Translations under genes and position numbers: made by a program
NCBI RefSeq assembly: GCF_023757625.1
Contig: NZ_JALGBZ010000002.1
Location: forward strand, 895,623-959,622
Reading direction: 5' to 3'
From: Halomonas sp. S3-1-1
GTDB taxonomy: Bacteria; Pseudomonadota; Gammaproteobacteria; Pseudomonadales; Halomonadaceae
Length of the DNA stretch: 64,000 nucleotides
Part shown: piece after piece, positions 21,036-32,387 of the stretch
Layout of the letters: each line of letters opens with the position of its first letter
How positions within the stretch are numbered: the stretch's first letter is position 1
Notes under the pieces: generated by a model
Seen by the model: the letters and a program-made list of their open reading frames with translations, nothing else
The model's database searches: none
What the model was told of the DNA's origin: nothing

Positions 21036-21947
21036 ATGATCAGACAACGTACATTACAAAACGTGATTCGCGCTACCGGAGTGGGTCTGCACTCGGGTAA
21101 AAAAGTCCACTTGGCGCTGCGCCCGGCACCTGCGAACACCGGCATCGTATTCGTTCGAACCGATCTGGACCCCGTGGTACACGTTCCTGCCCGCGCCGAG
21201 TTAGTCGAAGACACACGCCTTTGCACTGCGCTTTCGCAAAACGGCGTCAAGGTCGCGACCGTCGAGCATTTGATGTCGGCGTTTGCCGGGCTCGGTATCG
21301 ATAACGCCTACATCGACGTGAGCGCCGCCGAAATTCCAATCATGGATGGCAGCGCCAGTCCTTTCGTATTTTTGATCCAGTCCGCGGGCATTCTCGAGCA
21401 GGACGCCGCCAAGAAGTTCATCCGCATCAAGGAGCGGATCGCGGTTCGTGACGGCGACAAGGAAGCGGTTTTCTTGCCCCATCAGGGCTTCAAGGTATCG
21501 TTCTCCATCGATTTCGATCACCCGGTGTTCGAACAGCAGCACCAAAACGCGCTGATCGACTTCTCTACGACCTCCTTCGTCAAGGAGGTATCGCGGGCGC
21601 GTACCTTCGGCTTCATGCGCGATCTGGAGTTTTTACGCTCCAATAACCTCGCACTCGGCGGAAGCCTTGATAACGCCATCGTCGTCGACGACTACCGCAT
21701 CGTGAACGAGGGCGGTTTGCGCTACGAGGACGAGTTCGTCAAGCACAAGGTTCTGGATGCGATCGGCGATCTCTACCAGCTGGGTTTCAGCCTGATCGGC
21801 GAGTTCCGCGGGGTTAAATCCGGTCACGCGCTGAACAATCAGCTCTGTCGCGAGCTGCTCGCCCGCCCCGAAGCCTATGAAGTCGTAACGTTCGAAGACG
21901 AGAAGGACGTGGCGCCGATTTCTTACGCCGCCCCGGCCATGGCCTGA
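21036..21947 (+). CDS. lpxC: UDP-3-O-acyl-N-acetylglucosamine deacetylase LpxC
   Basis: 303 residues, the normal length. [16 protein letters not shown] holds the first zinc-binding histidine, [13 protein letters not shown] follows, and [17 protein letters not shown] contains the second metal site. The C-terminal SGHALNNQL carries the catalytic histidine. LpxC performs the committed step of lipid A synthesis in the cytoplasm. In E. coli its level is set by FtsH proteolysis through the C-terminal tail; here the tail ends ISYAAPAMA, also small and hydrophobic. Confidence 0.98.
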   Translation: MIRQRTLQNVIRATGVGLHSGKKVHLALRPAPANTGIVFVRTDLDPVVHVPARAELVEDTRLCTALSQNGVKVATVEHLMSAFAGLGIDNAYIDVSAAEIPIMDGSASPFVFLIQSAGILEQDAAKKFIRIKERIAVRDGDKEAVFLPHQGFKVSFSIDFDHPVFEQQHQNALIDFSTTSFVKEVSRARTFGFMRDLEFLRSNNLALGGSLDNAIVVDDYRIVNEGGLRYEDEFVKHKVLDAIGDLYQLGFSLIGEFRGVKSGHALNNQLCRELLARPEAYEVVTFEDEKDVAPISYAAPAMA

Positions 21948-22041
21948 TTCATCAGGCCAAACGCTGAGCCCTGAAGCAGAAGGGAGGGCTAGCGTTTTAA
22001 AGCAGGGAGCACGGTTGAAAACGCCGCCCGCTCCCCCATTT

Positions 22042-22067
22042 ATAAAGCACCGCTTGCGGTGCTTTAT
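22042..22067. terminator. Bidirectional terminator between lpxC and dciA
   Basis: ATAAAGCACCGC and GCGGTGCTTTAT form a perfect 12-base stem around TT, with A-rich and T-rich outer ends. It lies between two convergent genes and can serve both strands. Confidence 0.75.
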
Positions 22068-22071
22068 GCGT

Positions 22072-22542
22072 TCAGGAGGACGTGTTTTTGTTCGCGGCGT
22101 GAGAGGCCAAGCGCTCAAGCGCCCCTTTAAGGCGGCTGTCCTGGGTATCCTCGGCGCACTGAGTAAGCGTTTCGCTCGCTTTTTGTGAAAGCGCTCGGGT
22201 ATTGCGCGGCGGTGCAACGACCGGGCGAACCGGGCGCACCTTGAAATGAAAGCCGGTAACGGCTTCGAACCCGGGAAGCTGGTGCAGCAGTTGCAATAGC
22301 CTCGTTTGCTCGAATCTAAGCCAGGAAAGCCAGCTCGCCTGGCCGCTGATCAAGGTCAGACGGGCATTGCTAAAGCCGCCGACAAAGATGTGTTCACGCA
22401 TCTCTTCGGGCAGGTGCCCGCGCAGGTGGCGCTGGGCCTGATCGATTAGCCGCGACTGGCGCATCAGGTTACTGATGTCGGAAGAGCTTTTAAGCACCTG
22501 GCCGATGGGCTGTGCGCGGGAACGCTTAACCTTTATACTCAT
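22072..22542 (-). CDS. dciA: DUF721 protein, probable replicative helicase loader DciA
   Basis: 156 residues from the ATG at 22542; the frame remains open 28 codons further up. The N-terminal half carries the DUF721 pattern (IGQVLKSSSDISNLMRQSRLIDQAQ, then HIFVGGFSNARLTLISGQASWLSWLRF). The C-terminal part is polar and probably disordered. DciA helps load the DnaB helicase at oriC in bacteria that lack DnaC or DnaI. The lpxC-dciA-secA order matches Pseudomonas. The ribosome site (GGAATTAAG) is weak. Confidence 0.8.
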   Translation of the reverse strand: MSIKVKRSRAQPIGQVLKSSSDISNLMRQSRLIDQAQRHLRGHLPEEMREHIFVGGFSNARLTLISGQASWLSWLRFEQTRLLQLLHQLPGFEAVTGFHFKVRPVRPVVAPPRNTRALSQKASETLTQCAEDTQDSRLKGALERLASHAANKNTSS

Positions 22543-22647
22543 ACGCTTAATTCCAGAAAACCGGATTCGTGCGCTTTCAGGCCGCCAGTTGCGAGCGGCC
22601 GGGGCGTCATCGAAAGAGCCTAACACGCCAGGGAGTCGACACCCAGC

Positions 22648-23034
22648 ATGTCATCCACGTCCGCGCCAAGCCCTCAGATAGTCCTGCGGCGCGCTCGCCG
22701 CAGCGGGCTTGCGCGCTGGTGGCTGGCAGGGCTTTTGGTCAGTTGCCTGCTGCCGGTGTCGCTGTCGCCGCTATCCGCCGTCAAAGCCAGCGAGCGGGCG
22801 GCGACGATCTGTCTTTGGGTGCCGGCCATCCTGCGTGTTCAGTCGCAGCGTTTGGCCCGTCGGCGTCGGGTTCGCTCCCTGCTGCGTCGTGTCAAAAAAA
22901 TCACCGCGTGCCTGAAAAAGCGCCCTTCGATCGCCCCACGCCTTGCCTTGACCCGGGTCGCCGCCCGCGACGTGCTAACCCAGCGCGGACCGCCCACCGT
23001 CCAGCCCCACTTTCGTTTTTACCATCTTGCTTGA
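22648..23034 (+). CDS. Small exported protein upstream of secA; candidate SecM-like arrest peptide
   Basis: 128 residues, not recognised by sequence. What is seen: a basic N-terminus, a hydrophobic export-signal-like segment (LARWWLAGLLVSCLLPVSLS, about residues 21-40) with a possible cleavage after AVKA, an Arg/Lys-rich middle, and a C-terminus with Arg113-Gly114-Pro115-Pro116 (codons 22984-22995) twelve codons before the stop. The start has GGGAG about 12 bases upstream. The stop lies 54 bases before secA. Known: E. coli SecM, also a short exported protein encoded right before secA, stalls the ribosome at RAGP near its end, and other arrest peptides use RAPP-like motifs. I infer a secretion monitor controlling SecA. 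No stalling is shown; an ordinary hypothetical protein remains possible. Confidence 0.55.
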   Translation: MSSTSAPSPQIVLRRARRSGLARWWLAGLLVSCLLPVSLSPLSAVKASERAATICLWVPAILRVQSQRLARRRRVRSLLRRVKKITACLKKRPSIAPRLALTRVAARDVLTQRGPPTVQPHFRFYHLA

Positions 23035-23088
23035 AACAGCTTTTTTAAGGGTGCTCCGCTGGTGCGCTTGAAATGATTTGGAAACTTC

Positions 23089-25827
<2,739 letters not shown>

Positions 25828-25868
25828 CGCGCGCCCTAGCGCACCGATAGACGTTACAGGAGAAGAGC

Positions 25869-27086
25869 ATGGCGGTGGGTCACTGTCCGTTTCCAACGAT
25901 GTCACCCCTTGACGGGGTGCGCCTGGGCTCCGCCATGGCGGGCATCAAAAAGCCTCAGCGCCGCGATCTGGTGGTTATCGAGCTTCCAGACACTGCCGTC
26001 ACGGCGGCTGTATTTACCCAAAACGCGTTTTGCGCCGCGCCGGTCATCACCGCCAAATCGCATTTGGTGGCAACGACGTCCTCGCGCTACTGGGTCATCA
26101 ATACCGGCAACGCCAACGCCGGTACCGGCGAGCAGGGGCTGACAGATGCCAAACGCACCTGTCAGGCAGCGGCCGAGCAGGCTGGCGTTGCCAGCGAGCA
26201 GGTGCTGCCGTTCTCCACCGGTGTGATCGGCGAGCCGCTGCCCATGGAGCGGCTGCTGGCGGGGCTTCCTGACGCGTTCAAAGCGTTATCCAGCGATAGC
26301 GAGGCTTGGGAGCTTGCCGGTGAAGGGATACTGACCACCGATACCCGCGCCAAGGGCGCCACGGTCACCGCCGAGATCGACGGTGAGCGCTTTAGTATCA
26401 ACGGCATCACCAAGGGCTCGGGCATGATCAAGCCCAACATGGCCACGATGCTTGGGTTCGTGGTGACCGACGTCAGCATCGAGCAGTCGCTTATACAGCG
26501 TCTTCTGCGCGAAACCGTGGATCGCTCTTTCAATGCGATCACGGTGGATAGCGATACCTCGACCAACGACGCCTGCATGCTCGCCGCGACCAACATCGGC
26601 CCACGTGTGGAAACCGATGAGCAGATCGCGGTGTTTCGCCAAGCGCTACAGGCCGTGATGACCGAGCTTGCTCAGATGATCATTCGCGACGGCGAAGGGG
26701 CGACCAAGTTCATCACTTTGAACGTCGAAGGCGCTGCGAGCCGCCAGGAAGCGCTGGACGTCGGCTTTACCGTGGCGCACTCGCCGCTGGTGAAGACCGC
26801 GCTCTATGCCAGTGACGCCAATTGGGGGCGGATTTTGGCCGCCGTCGGGCGCGCGCCGGTCGATGAATTCGACGTCAGCCGCGTGGTGATCGATCTGGGC
26901 GACGTGCGCCTGGTCGAAAATGGCGGACGGGCGGCGAGCTACAGTGAAGAGGCGGGCAGCCGGGTGATGAAAGGCGAGGAGATCACCATTCGTATCGATC
27001 TGGGCCGGGGCGATGCGCACGCGACCGTCTGGACTTCGGATCTATCGCACGACTACGTCTCCATCAACGCCGACTATCGAAGCTAG
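25869..27086 (+). CDS. argJ: Bifunctional glutamate N-acetyltransferase / amino-acid acetyltransferase ArgJ
   Basis: 405 residues. The self-cleavage site Lys-Gly-Ser-Gly-Met-Ile-x-Pro-Asn-Met-Ala-Thr-Met-Leu-Gly is present (about residue 180-194), where the Thr becomes the N-terminal nucleophile of the beta chain. NTGNANAGTG and GEGATKFI are further family motifs. ArgJ moves the acetyl group from N-acetylornithine to glutamate in the cyclic arginine pathway. AGGAG precedes the ATG. secA-argJ-Nudix is a Pseudomonas-like order. Confidence 0.96.
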   Translation: MAVGHCPFPTMSPLDGVRLGSAMAGIKKPQRRDLVVIELPDTAVTAAVFTQNAFCAAPVITAKSHLVATTSSRYWVINTGNANAGTGEQGLTDAKRTCQAAAEQAGVASEQVLPFSTGVIGEPLPMERLLAGLPDAFKALSSDSEAWELAGEGILTTDTRAKGATVTAEIDGERFSINGITKGSGMIKPNMATMLGFVVTDVSIEQSLIQRLLRETVDRSFNAITVDSDTSTNDACMLAATNIGPRVETDEQIAVFRQALQAVMTELAQMIIRDGEGATKFITLNVEGAASRQEALDVGFTVAHSPLVKTALYASDANWGRILAAVGRAPVDEFDVSRVVIDLGDVRLVENGGRAASYSEEAGSRVMKGEEITIRIDLGRGDAHATVWTSDLSHDYVSINADYRS

Positions 27087-27195
27087 GCGCGCCGCCTTTT
27101 TAAAGTCGATGCTGGACAAGCGTGTTAGAACGCGATTTAGCTCTTTGTAGTCAAGTGCTCGGCTAGCCGGGCGCTCCAATGTGGAAAAGAACGTC

Positions 27196-28152
27196 ATGAA
27201 TGTAATGGTAAAACGACGGGTTCACGTCGCCGCGGCCGCCATCGTCAGCGCCGATAAAAAGCACGTACTGATCGCACGCCGACCCTCCAACGTCGATCAC
27301 GGTGGCTTGTGGGAGTTTCCCGGCGGCAAGCTTGCGCCCTACGAAACCGGGCTCGAGGGCTTGAAGCGCGAGCTTCACGAGGAACTCGGTGTCGAGATCC
27401 GCCGCGCCCAGCCGCTCATTCGCGTTCACCACGAGTACAGCGACAAGCACATCCTGCTCGACGTTTGGCAGGTGCACGAGTTCGCCGGCGAGCCCTTCGG
27501 GCGTGAAGGTCAGGCGGTTCGCTGGGTCGCGATGGAGGATTTGGTCGGCTACCCCTTCCCGGCGGCCAATCTGCCCATTCTGCGCGCGGTAATGCTGCCC
27601 AAGGAGTACCTGATCACCGGCGAAGAGCCGGACGATACGCGCTTTGAAAGCCTTCTTCGCCGCGCGCTCGACGAGGACGGCGTTCGCCTCGTTCAGCTGC
27701 GTGCCAAGGGCCTTGAGCGCGACGCCTACGTGCAGCGCGCCCAAACGGCGCTGGCGCTGTGCCGCGAGTTCGGCGCAAGGCTTCTGCTCAACGGCGAGCC
27801 GGAGCTGCTCGAGCAGGTCGATGCCGACGGTATTCACCTCACCAGCCAGCGCCTGATGGAGCTGGAGCGCCGTCCGATCGGCGAGGGCAAGTGGCTCTCC
27901 GCCTCGACCCACGATCAGACCCAGCTCGATAAAGCCGCCACGCTTGGCTGCGACTTCGTGACGCTGTCGCCGCTTCGCACCACGCCGTCGCATCCGGATG
28001 TAGCCCCGATGGGCTGGCACGACTTTCAGCAGCTCGTCGAGCGTGCCGGCATGCCGGTCTTCGCGCTTGGCGGCATGACCCGTTTCGATGCCAACCACGC
28101 CCGCGCCGTCGGCGCCCAGGGCATCGCCTCGATTCGCGATTTCTGGAAGTAG
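27196..28152 (+). CDS. Nudix hydrolase (MutT-like) fused to a thiamine-phosphate-synthase-like domain
   Basis: 318 residues from the ATG at 27196 (GTG 27181 and ATG 27205 are alternatives). The N-terminal domain (about 1-130) has a full Nudix box, G(x5)E(x7)REL.EELG, plus LIARRP and WEFPGGK as in MutT, which clears 8-oxo-dGTP. The C-terminal domain (about 145-318) resembles ThiE/TenI: VRLVQLRAKGL, DGIHLTSQRL, ASTHDQTQL, FALGGM. The phosphate-binding loop of real thiamine phosphate synthases (xGPxFxTxTK) is replaced by LSPLRTTPSHPD, so this half may not make thiamine phosphate. The two-domain form is known in pseudomonads. It is followed by a strong terminator. Confidence 0.88.
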   Translation: MNVMVKRRVHVAAAAIVSADKKHVLIARRPSNVDHGGLWEFPGGKLAPYETGLEGLKRELHEELGVEIRRAQPLIRVHHEYSDKHILLDVWQVHEFAGEPFGREGQAVRWVAMEDLVGYPFPAANLPILRAVMLPKEYLITGEEPDDTRFESLLRRALDEDGVRLVQLRAKGLERDAYVQRAQTALALCREFGARLLLNGEPELLEQVDADGIHLTSQRLMELERRPIGEGKWLSASTHDQTQLDKAATLGCDFVTLSPLRTTPSHPDVAPMGWHDFQQLVERAGMPVFALGGMTRFDANHARAVGAQGIASIRDFWK

Positions 28153-28189
28153 CCCGCCAGGCGGCTCTGGCAGAACCCAGGCTTGAGCA

Positions 28190-28220
28190 AAAACGCCGGC
28201 GCATTCAGCGCCGGCGTTTT
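28190..28220. terminator. Bidirectional terminator between the Nudix gene and aguB
   Basis: AAAACGCCGGCGC and GCGCCGGCGTTTT form a perfect 13-base stem around ATTCA, with four A on one side and four T on the other. It serves the convergent genes on both sides. Confidence 0.9.
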
Positions 28221-28242
28221 CGTATGGAGTGAGGAGGGCGTT

Positions 28243-29145
28243 TCAGTCGCGATAGCGCCGCGTCAGATCGCCGTAGCCGTCCACGCGGCGGTCGCGCAGG
28301 TAAGGCCAGATGCGCCGGGTGCGCTCGCTTTTTTCCATATCGAGAGTGACCACCAGCTGCTCGGTCTCGGTGCCTGCGTGGGCCAGAAGCTCGCCCTGGG
28401 GGCCGCAGACGAAGCTGCCGCCCCAGAAGTCGATGCCCGAGCCGACGCCAGAGTGGTCCGGCTCGAAGCCGACGCGATTGGCCACCAGCACCGGCAAGCC
28501 GTTGGCCACGCCGTGGGCGCGCTGAATCAGCGTCCAGGCCTCCTTCTGGCGGGCCTGCTCCTGCTCATCGTCGGTTTTGTCCCAGCCGATCGCGGTGGGG
28601 TAGAGCAGAAGCTCCGCACCCGAGAGTGCCATGAGCCGCGCCGCCTCCGGATACCACTGATCCCAGCACACCAGCACGCCGAGCCGACCAACGGAGGTAT
28701 CGATGGGCGTGAAGCCCTCGCCCCGACGCTCGTCGACGTCGCCTGGGGTGAAGTAGAACTTCTCATAAAAGCCCGGATCGTCGGGAATGTGCATCTTGCG
28801 ATACTGACCGACGCGCCCGCGCGCGCCATCGAAAACCACCGCCGTGTTGTGGTAGAGCCCCGCGGCGCGCTTTTCGAAAATCGAGCCGACCAGCACGATA
28901 TCGAGCTCGCGGGCAAGCGCTTCCAGGCGCTGACTCGTCGGCCCGTCCAGCGGCTCGGCCAGGTCAAACAGCGCCGGGTCCTCGTACTGACAGAAGTAGT
29001 GGGTGGCGTGAAGCTCCTGGAGCAGCACGAGCTTCGCCCCGCGCCCGGCGGCGGCGCGCACGCCCTCGTCCGAGGCCGCAAGGCTCTTCTCCTTGTCCGG
29101 CCAGGCGTTTTGCTGAATGACGGCGACGGTCAGTTCTCGGCTCAT
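28243..29145 (-). CDS. aguB: N-carbamoylputrescine amidohydrolase
   Basis: 300 residues from the ATG at 29145, preceded by AAGGAGG. The nitrilase-superfamily triad is visible: Glu in LVLLQELHATHYF (about 42), Lys in YRKMHIPDD, and Cys in LVCWDQWYPEAARL. The enzyme hydrolyses N-carbamoylputrescine to putrescine, carbon dioxide and ammonia. The ATG overlaps the stop of aguA (ATGA), so both steps from agmatine to putrescine are made from one message. The open frame upstream of this start is the antisense of nothing real, only aguA in another frame. Confidence 0.96.
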   Translation of the reverse strand: MSRELTVAVIQQNAWPDKEKSLAASDEGVRAAAGRGAKLVLLQELHATHYFCQYEDPALFDLAEPLDGPTSQRLEALARELDIVLVGSIFEKRAAGLYHNTAVVFDGARGRVGQYRKMHIPDDPGFYEKFYFTPGDVDERRGEGFTPIDTSVGRLGVLVCWDQWYPEAARLMALSGAELLLYPTAIGWDKTDDEQEQARQKEAWTLIQRAHGVANGLPVLVANRVGFEPDHSGVGSGIDFWGGSFVCGPQGELLAHAGTETEQLVVTLDMEKSERTRRIWPYLRDRRVDGYGDLTRRYRD

Positions 29146-30212
29146 GAGGCCTCCTTGAAACGTGCGGCGTTGAGCGTGCCTTGGGGTAGCTGCATGGTCA
29201 AACAGTGCAGGCTGCCGTGCTGGCGAATTACGCTTTGGCACTCGATGGGAACGATCTGGCGCTCCGGGAAGGCCTGGGCCAGGGCGTTGAGCGCCTCCAG
29301 ATCCGCCGGGTCGGCGTAGGTCGGCACGAGCACGGCGCCGTTGATGATGGTGAAGTTGGCGTAAGTCGCGGGCAGGCGATGGCCGTCGTCTTGATCGAAC
29401 GCCGCCGCCGGCCACGGCAGGGCGACCAAACGGTAGGGTTCGCCGTTTGTCTGGCGAAACCCCTGGAGCTCGGCCTCCATCGCTTTTAGCGCCGCGTAGT
29501 GCGGGTCCGTTTCATCGTCGCAGCGCACGTAGGCGATGGTGTCAGTGCTGCAAAAGCGCGCCAGCGTATCGATGTGGCTGTCGGTGTCGTCGCCCTCGAG
29601 ATAGCCGTTTTCGAGCCATAGAACGCGCTCGACGCCAAAGTCCGCCTTGAGCGCTTGCTCGACCTCTGCCTGGGAAAGCGTTGGATTACGGTTCGGGTTC
29701 AAAAGGCACGCTTTGGTGGTCAAGAGCGTGACCTGACCGTCGGTTTCGACACCGCCGCCCTCGAGCACCATTGTGCGCGGCAGTACCGGGCAGGCCCAGA
29801 CGTTTTGCGCACCGAGCGCTTGGGTCAGGGCGTTGTCGCGGCTGGCGGGAAACTTGCCGCCCCAGCCGGTGAAGGTGTAATCGAGCAGCGCCATGTCGCC
29901 GTTTTGCGTCATAACGCCGAGTGGGCCGTGATCCCGCGCCCAGGTATCGTCGGTATCGGCCTCGACCAGCAGCAGCCGCTCGCCGGGGACGCCAAGGGTC
30001 GCAAAGCGGGATTCGAGGCGCGCACGTGTGGCGGCATCCGGCACGCTTAGGATAACGCGCTGAAAGCGCGCAGCGGCCAGCACGATGCGCTCCATCGTTG
30101 CCTCGATACGCTCTAAAAGCGGCTGCCAGTCACCGTCGGCGCGCGGCCAGGTGAGCTGCAGGCCGTCCTGAGGGTGCCATTCCGGCAGCAAACGGTAGGG
30201 AAAAGTTGCCAA
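29142..30212 (-). CDS. aguA: Agmatine deiminase
   Basis: 356 residues when started at the TTG at 30212 (protein LATFPYRLLPEWHPQDG); no ATG or GTG lies nearby in frame, and the only other upstream start would add 30 atypical residues. Guanidino-group-modifying enzyme motifs are clear: DTWARDHGP, EGGGVETDG, NGYLEGDDTDSHIDT (catalytic His) and RQHGSLHCLT with the C-terminal catalytic Cys. It converts agmatine into N-carbamoylputrescine and ammonia for AguB. The start codon is uncertain because no strong ribosome site is present. Confidence 0.93.
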   Translation of the reverse strand: MATFPYRLLPEWHPQDGLQLTWPRADGDWQPLLERIEATMERIVLAAARFQRVILSVPDAATRARLESRFATLGVPGERLLLVEADTDDTWARDHGPLGVMTQNGDMALLDYTFTGWGGKFPASRDNALTQALGAQNVWACPVLPRTMVLEGGGVETDGQVTLLTTKACLLNPNRNPTLSQAEVEQALKADFGVERVLWLENGYLEGDDTDSHIDTLARFCSTDTIAYVRCDDETDPHYAALKAMEAELQGFRQTNGEPYRLVALPWPAAAFDQDDGHRLPATYANFTIINGAVLVPTYADPADLEALNALAQAFPERQIVPIECQSVIRQHGSLHCLTMQLPQGTLNAARFKEAS

Positions 30213-30413
30213 GGATGAGTGCTCTCGTTGCCAAGGAAAACGCCGGCGTCGATACCGGCCAAAAGGCGCAATGTAGGGGGTCGCTGGGCAAGTTGCAAGC
30301 AAGCCAGGACCTGCCGGGCGGGTGCGAAGGATTGCGCTTACCCGGCGCGTTTACCCATGCAGGGCGGGCAAAAAAACCGTACCATGGGCGCCAGTTAACC
30401 AAGGAATGACGCC
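30213..30413. promoter_or_regulatory. Divergent region between aguA and lolC
   Basis: The gap of 201 bases holds the control regions of the agu pair (minus) and the lol operon (plus). An A-rich run AAAAAAACCG stands at about 30370. On the minus strand the octamer TTGGCAAC occurs twice, once at the aguA TTG start and once 23 bases upstream of it. I see no consensus promoter that I would rely on. Confidence 0.3.
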
Positions 30414-31655
30414 ATGCTTGATCGTTTGCCTTTTCTGGTGGGGCTGCGCTACGTGCGCGCTAAACGCCGGAACCACTTTATATCGTTTATTTCGCTGATT
30501 TCCATGCTGGGGCTCACGCTCGGCGTGACCGTGCTGATTCTAGTATTGTCAGTGATGAACGGCTTCGATTACGAACTTCGCACTCGCATTCTGGGCATGG
30601 TGCCCCACACCAAGATCGAATACCGCCCGGGGCTCGTGGAATGGGAGGCGTTGGCCGACCGTCTGATCGAGCGCGACCGGGTGATCGGTGTCGCCCCCTA
30701 CGTCGAGCAGCAGGGCATGTTCTCGGCCAGCGGGCGCAATCAGGGTGCGATGGTGACCGGCATCGACCCGGCCTGGGAAGACCAAGTGTCGATCATCGGC
30801 GATCACATGCGCGAAGGCGAGCTAAGTGATCTGGCGCCGGACTCCTGGAACGTGGTGCTCGGCTCGATGCTCGCCAACCGGCTGGGCGTCGGGGTCGGCG
30901 ACCGTGTCACGCTGTTGGTGCCCGAGGCCTCGATCACCCCCGCGGGTGTTTTCCCACGGCTAAAACGCTTCACCGTCAGCGGTATCTTCAGCGTCGGGGC
31001 GGATCTCGACGGAAGCCTTGCCTACGCCAATATCTCGGATATGCAGACGCTGGCGCGGCTGGGCGACGCCATTGGCGGGCTGCGTTTGGAGCTCGACGAT
31101 CTGTTCGCCGCCGGTAGCGAAACTCAAGCGATCGTCAACGATCTCGGCCCAGGCTACATCGGCCGCGACTGGACCTTCACCCAAGGAAGTCTCTTTCAGG
31201 CGATCCAGATGGAGAAGCGCATGATCGGGCTGCTGCTGACCGTGATCGTCGCGGTGGCCGCGTTCAATATCGTCTCCACACTGGTCATGGTGGTCACGGA
31301 CAAGCGCGCCGACATCGCTATTTTGCGCACCATCGGCGCCACGCCGCGCTCGATCATGGGCATCTTCATCGTGCAGGGTTTGACCATCGGCATCATTGGT
31401 ATCGCGCTTGGCGTGTTGGCCGGCGTCGTGCTGGCGCTGACGATTTCGGACGTGATCGGCTGGTTCGAATCCGTTACCGGCATTCAGTTTCTCGATTCCG
31501 GCGTCTACTTCGTCAGCCACCTGCCCTCGAAACTGATTTTCAGCGACATTCGCAATATCGTACTCGCCGCCTTCGGCCTAACCTTCCTGTCGACGCTCTA
31601 TCCTGCCTGGCGGGCCGCGCGCGTGCAGCCGGCGGACGTACTGCGCTATGAATAA
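30414..31655 (+). CDS. lolC: Lipoprotein-releasing ABC transporter permease (LolC/LolF type)
   Basis: 413 residues with the MacB/FtsX topology: one membrane segment at about 25-48, a large periplasmic domain, then three membrane segments at about 265-295, 310-345 and 370-400. The periplasmic loop VPEASITPAGVFPRLKRF (about 169-186) resembles the LolC Hook that grips LolA. LolCDE extracts mature lipoproteins from the inner membrane. Only this one permease gene is next to lolD; no lolE follows, so the complex may be a LolF-type homodimer. AAGGAA precedes the ATG. Confidence 0.92.
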   Translation: MLDRLPFLVGLRYVRAKRRNHFISFISLISMLGLTLGVTVLILVLSVMNGFDYELRTRILGMVPHTKIEYRPGLVEWEALADRLIERDRVIGVAPYVEQQGMFSASGRNQGAMVTGIDPAWEDQVSIIGDHMREGELSDLAPDSWNVVLGSMLANRLGVGVGDRVTLLVPEASITPAGVFPRLKRFTVSGIFSVGADLDGSLAYANISDMQTLARLGDAIGGLRLELDDLFAAGSETQAIVNDLGPGYIGRDWTFTQGSLFQAIQMEKRMIGLLLTVIVAVAAFNIVSTLVMVVTDKRADIAILRTIGATPRSIMGIFIVQGLTIGIIGIALGVLAGVVLALTISDVIGWFESVTGIQFLDSGVYFVSHLPSKLIFSDIRNIVLAAFGLTFLSTLYPAWRAARVQPADVLRYE

Positions 31656-31665
31656 GGACGCGCCC

Positions 31666-32385
31666 ATGACCACAGCCACTTCCCACGCCCCGGTGATGCT
31701 CTCCTGTCAGTCGCTCACCCGCGTCTACAGCGAAGGACCCCAGGACCTCACGGTGCTCGACGGGCTCACCCTCGAGGTGCGCGCCGGCGAGCGCGTGGCC
31801 ATCGTCGGAAGCTCTGGCTCCGGCAAGACTACGCTTTTGAACCTGCTCGGCGGGCTCGACCGCCCAAGCAAGGGCAGCATCACCATCGCCGACGAGTCGC
31901 TGGCCGGGCTCAACGAAACCCAGCTTGGCCACTTTCGCAACCGCTACATCGGCTTCGTCTATCAGTTTCACCACCTGCTGGCGGAGTTCAGCGCGCTGGA
32001 GAACGCAGCGCTGCCGCTGATCATTCGCGGTCAGCGCAAAAAGGTCGCTGAAGAGCGCGCCATGCAGATTCTCGAGCGGGTAGGAATGAAGGCGCGGGCG
32101 GATCACAAGCCCGGCGAGCTCTCCGGCGGCGAGCGCCAGCGCGTGGCGATCGCACGCGCGTTGGTCACCGACCCGAGCTTGGTGCTGATGGATGAGCCGA
32201 CCGGCAACCTGGACCAAACCACCGCCGGCACCATCCTGAGCTTGATGGACGAACTCGCCCGCGAAAGCGCCTGCGCTTTCGTGATCGTGACCCACGATGT
32301 AGGCCTTGCCGCCCATCAGGATCGCGTCATGCGCCTGAACGGCGGGCGCCTGGAGAACGACACGCCCGGCACTTCATTCGAGTAG
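31666..32385 (+). CDS. lolD: Lipoprotein-releasing ABC transporter ATPase LolD
   Basis: 239 residues from the ATG at 31666, which has AAGGA at good spacing; an ATG six codons upstream (31648) overlaps the permease gene and is the alternative. Walker A is GSSGSGKTTLLNLLGG, the ABC signature LSGGERQRVAIARAL, Walker B LVLMDEPTGNLD, and the switch His in VTHD. It powers lipoprotein release to LolA. It stops two bases before the convergent DUF2062 gene. Confidence 0.95.
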   Translation: MTTATSHAPVMLSCQSLTRVYSEGPQDLTVLDGLTLEVRAGERVAIVGSSGSGKTTLLNLLGGLDRPSKGSITIADESLAGLNETQLGHFRNRYIGFVYQFHHLLAEFSALENAALPLIIRGQRKKVAEERAMQILERVGMKARADHKPGELSGGERQRVAIARALVTDPSLVLMDEPTGNLDQTTAGTILSLMDELARESACAFVIVTHDVGLAAHQDRVMRLNGGRLENDTPGTSFE

Positions 32386-32387
32386 CG

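Noticed and set aside
22569..23048. 159-codon alternative plus-strand frame over the SecM-like ORF
   Set aside because: Starts within the 5' region of the opposite gene dciA, has no signal peptide and a less coding-like third-position pattern than the 22648 frame.
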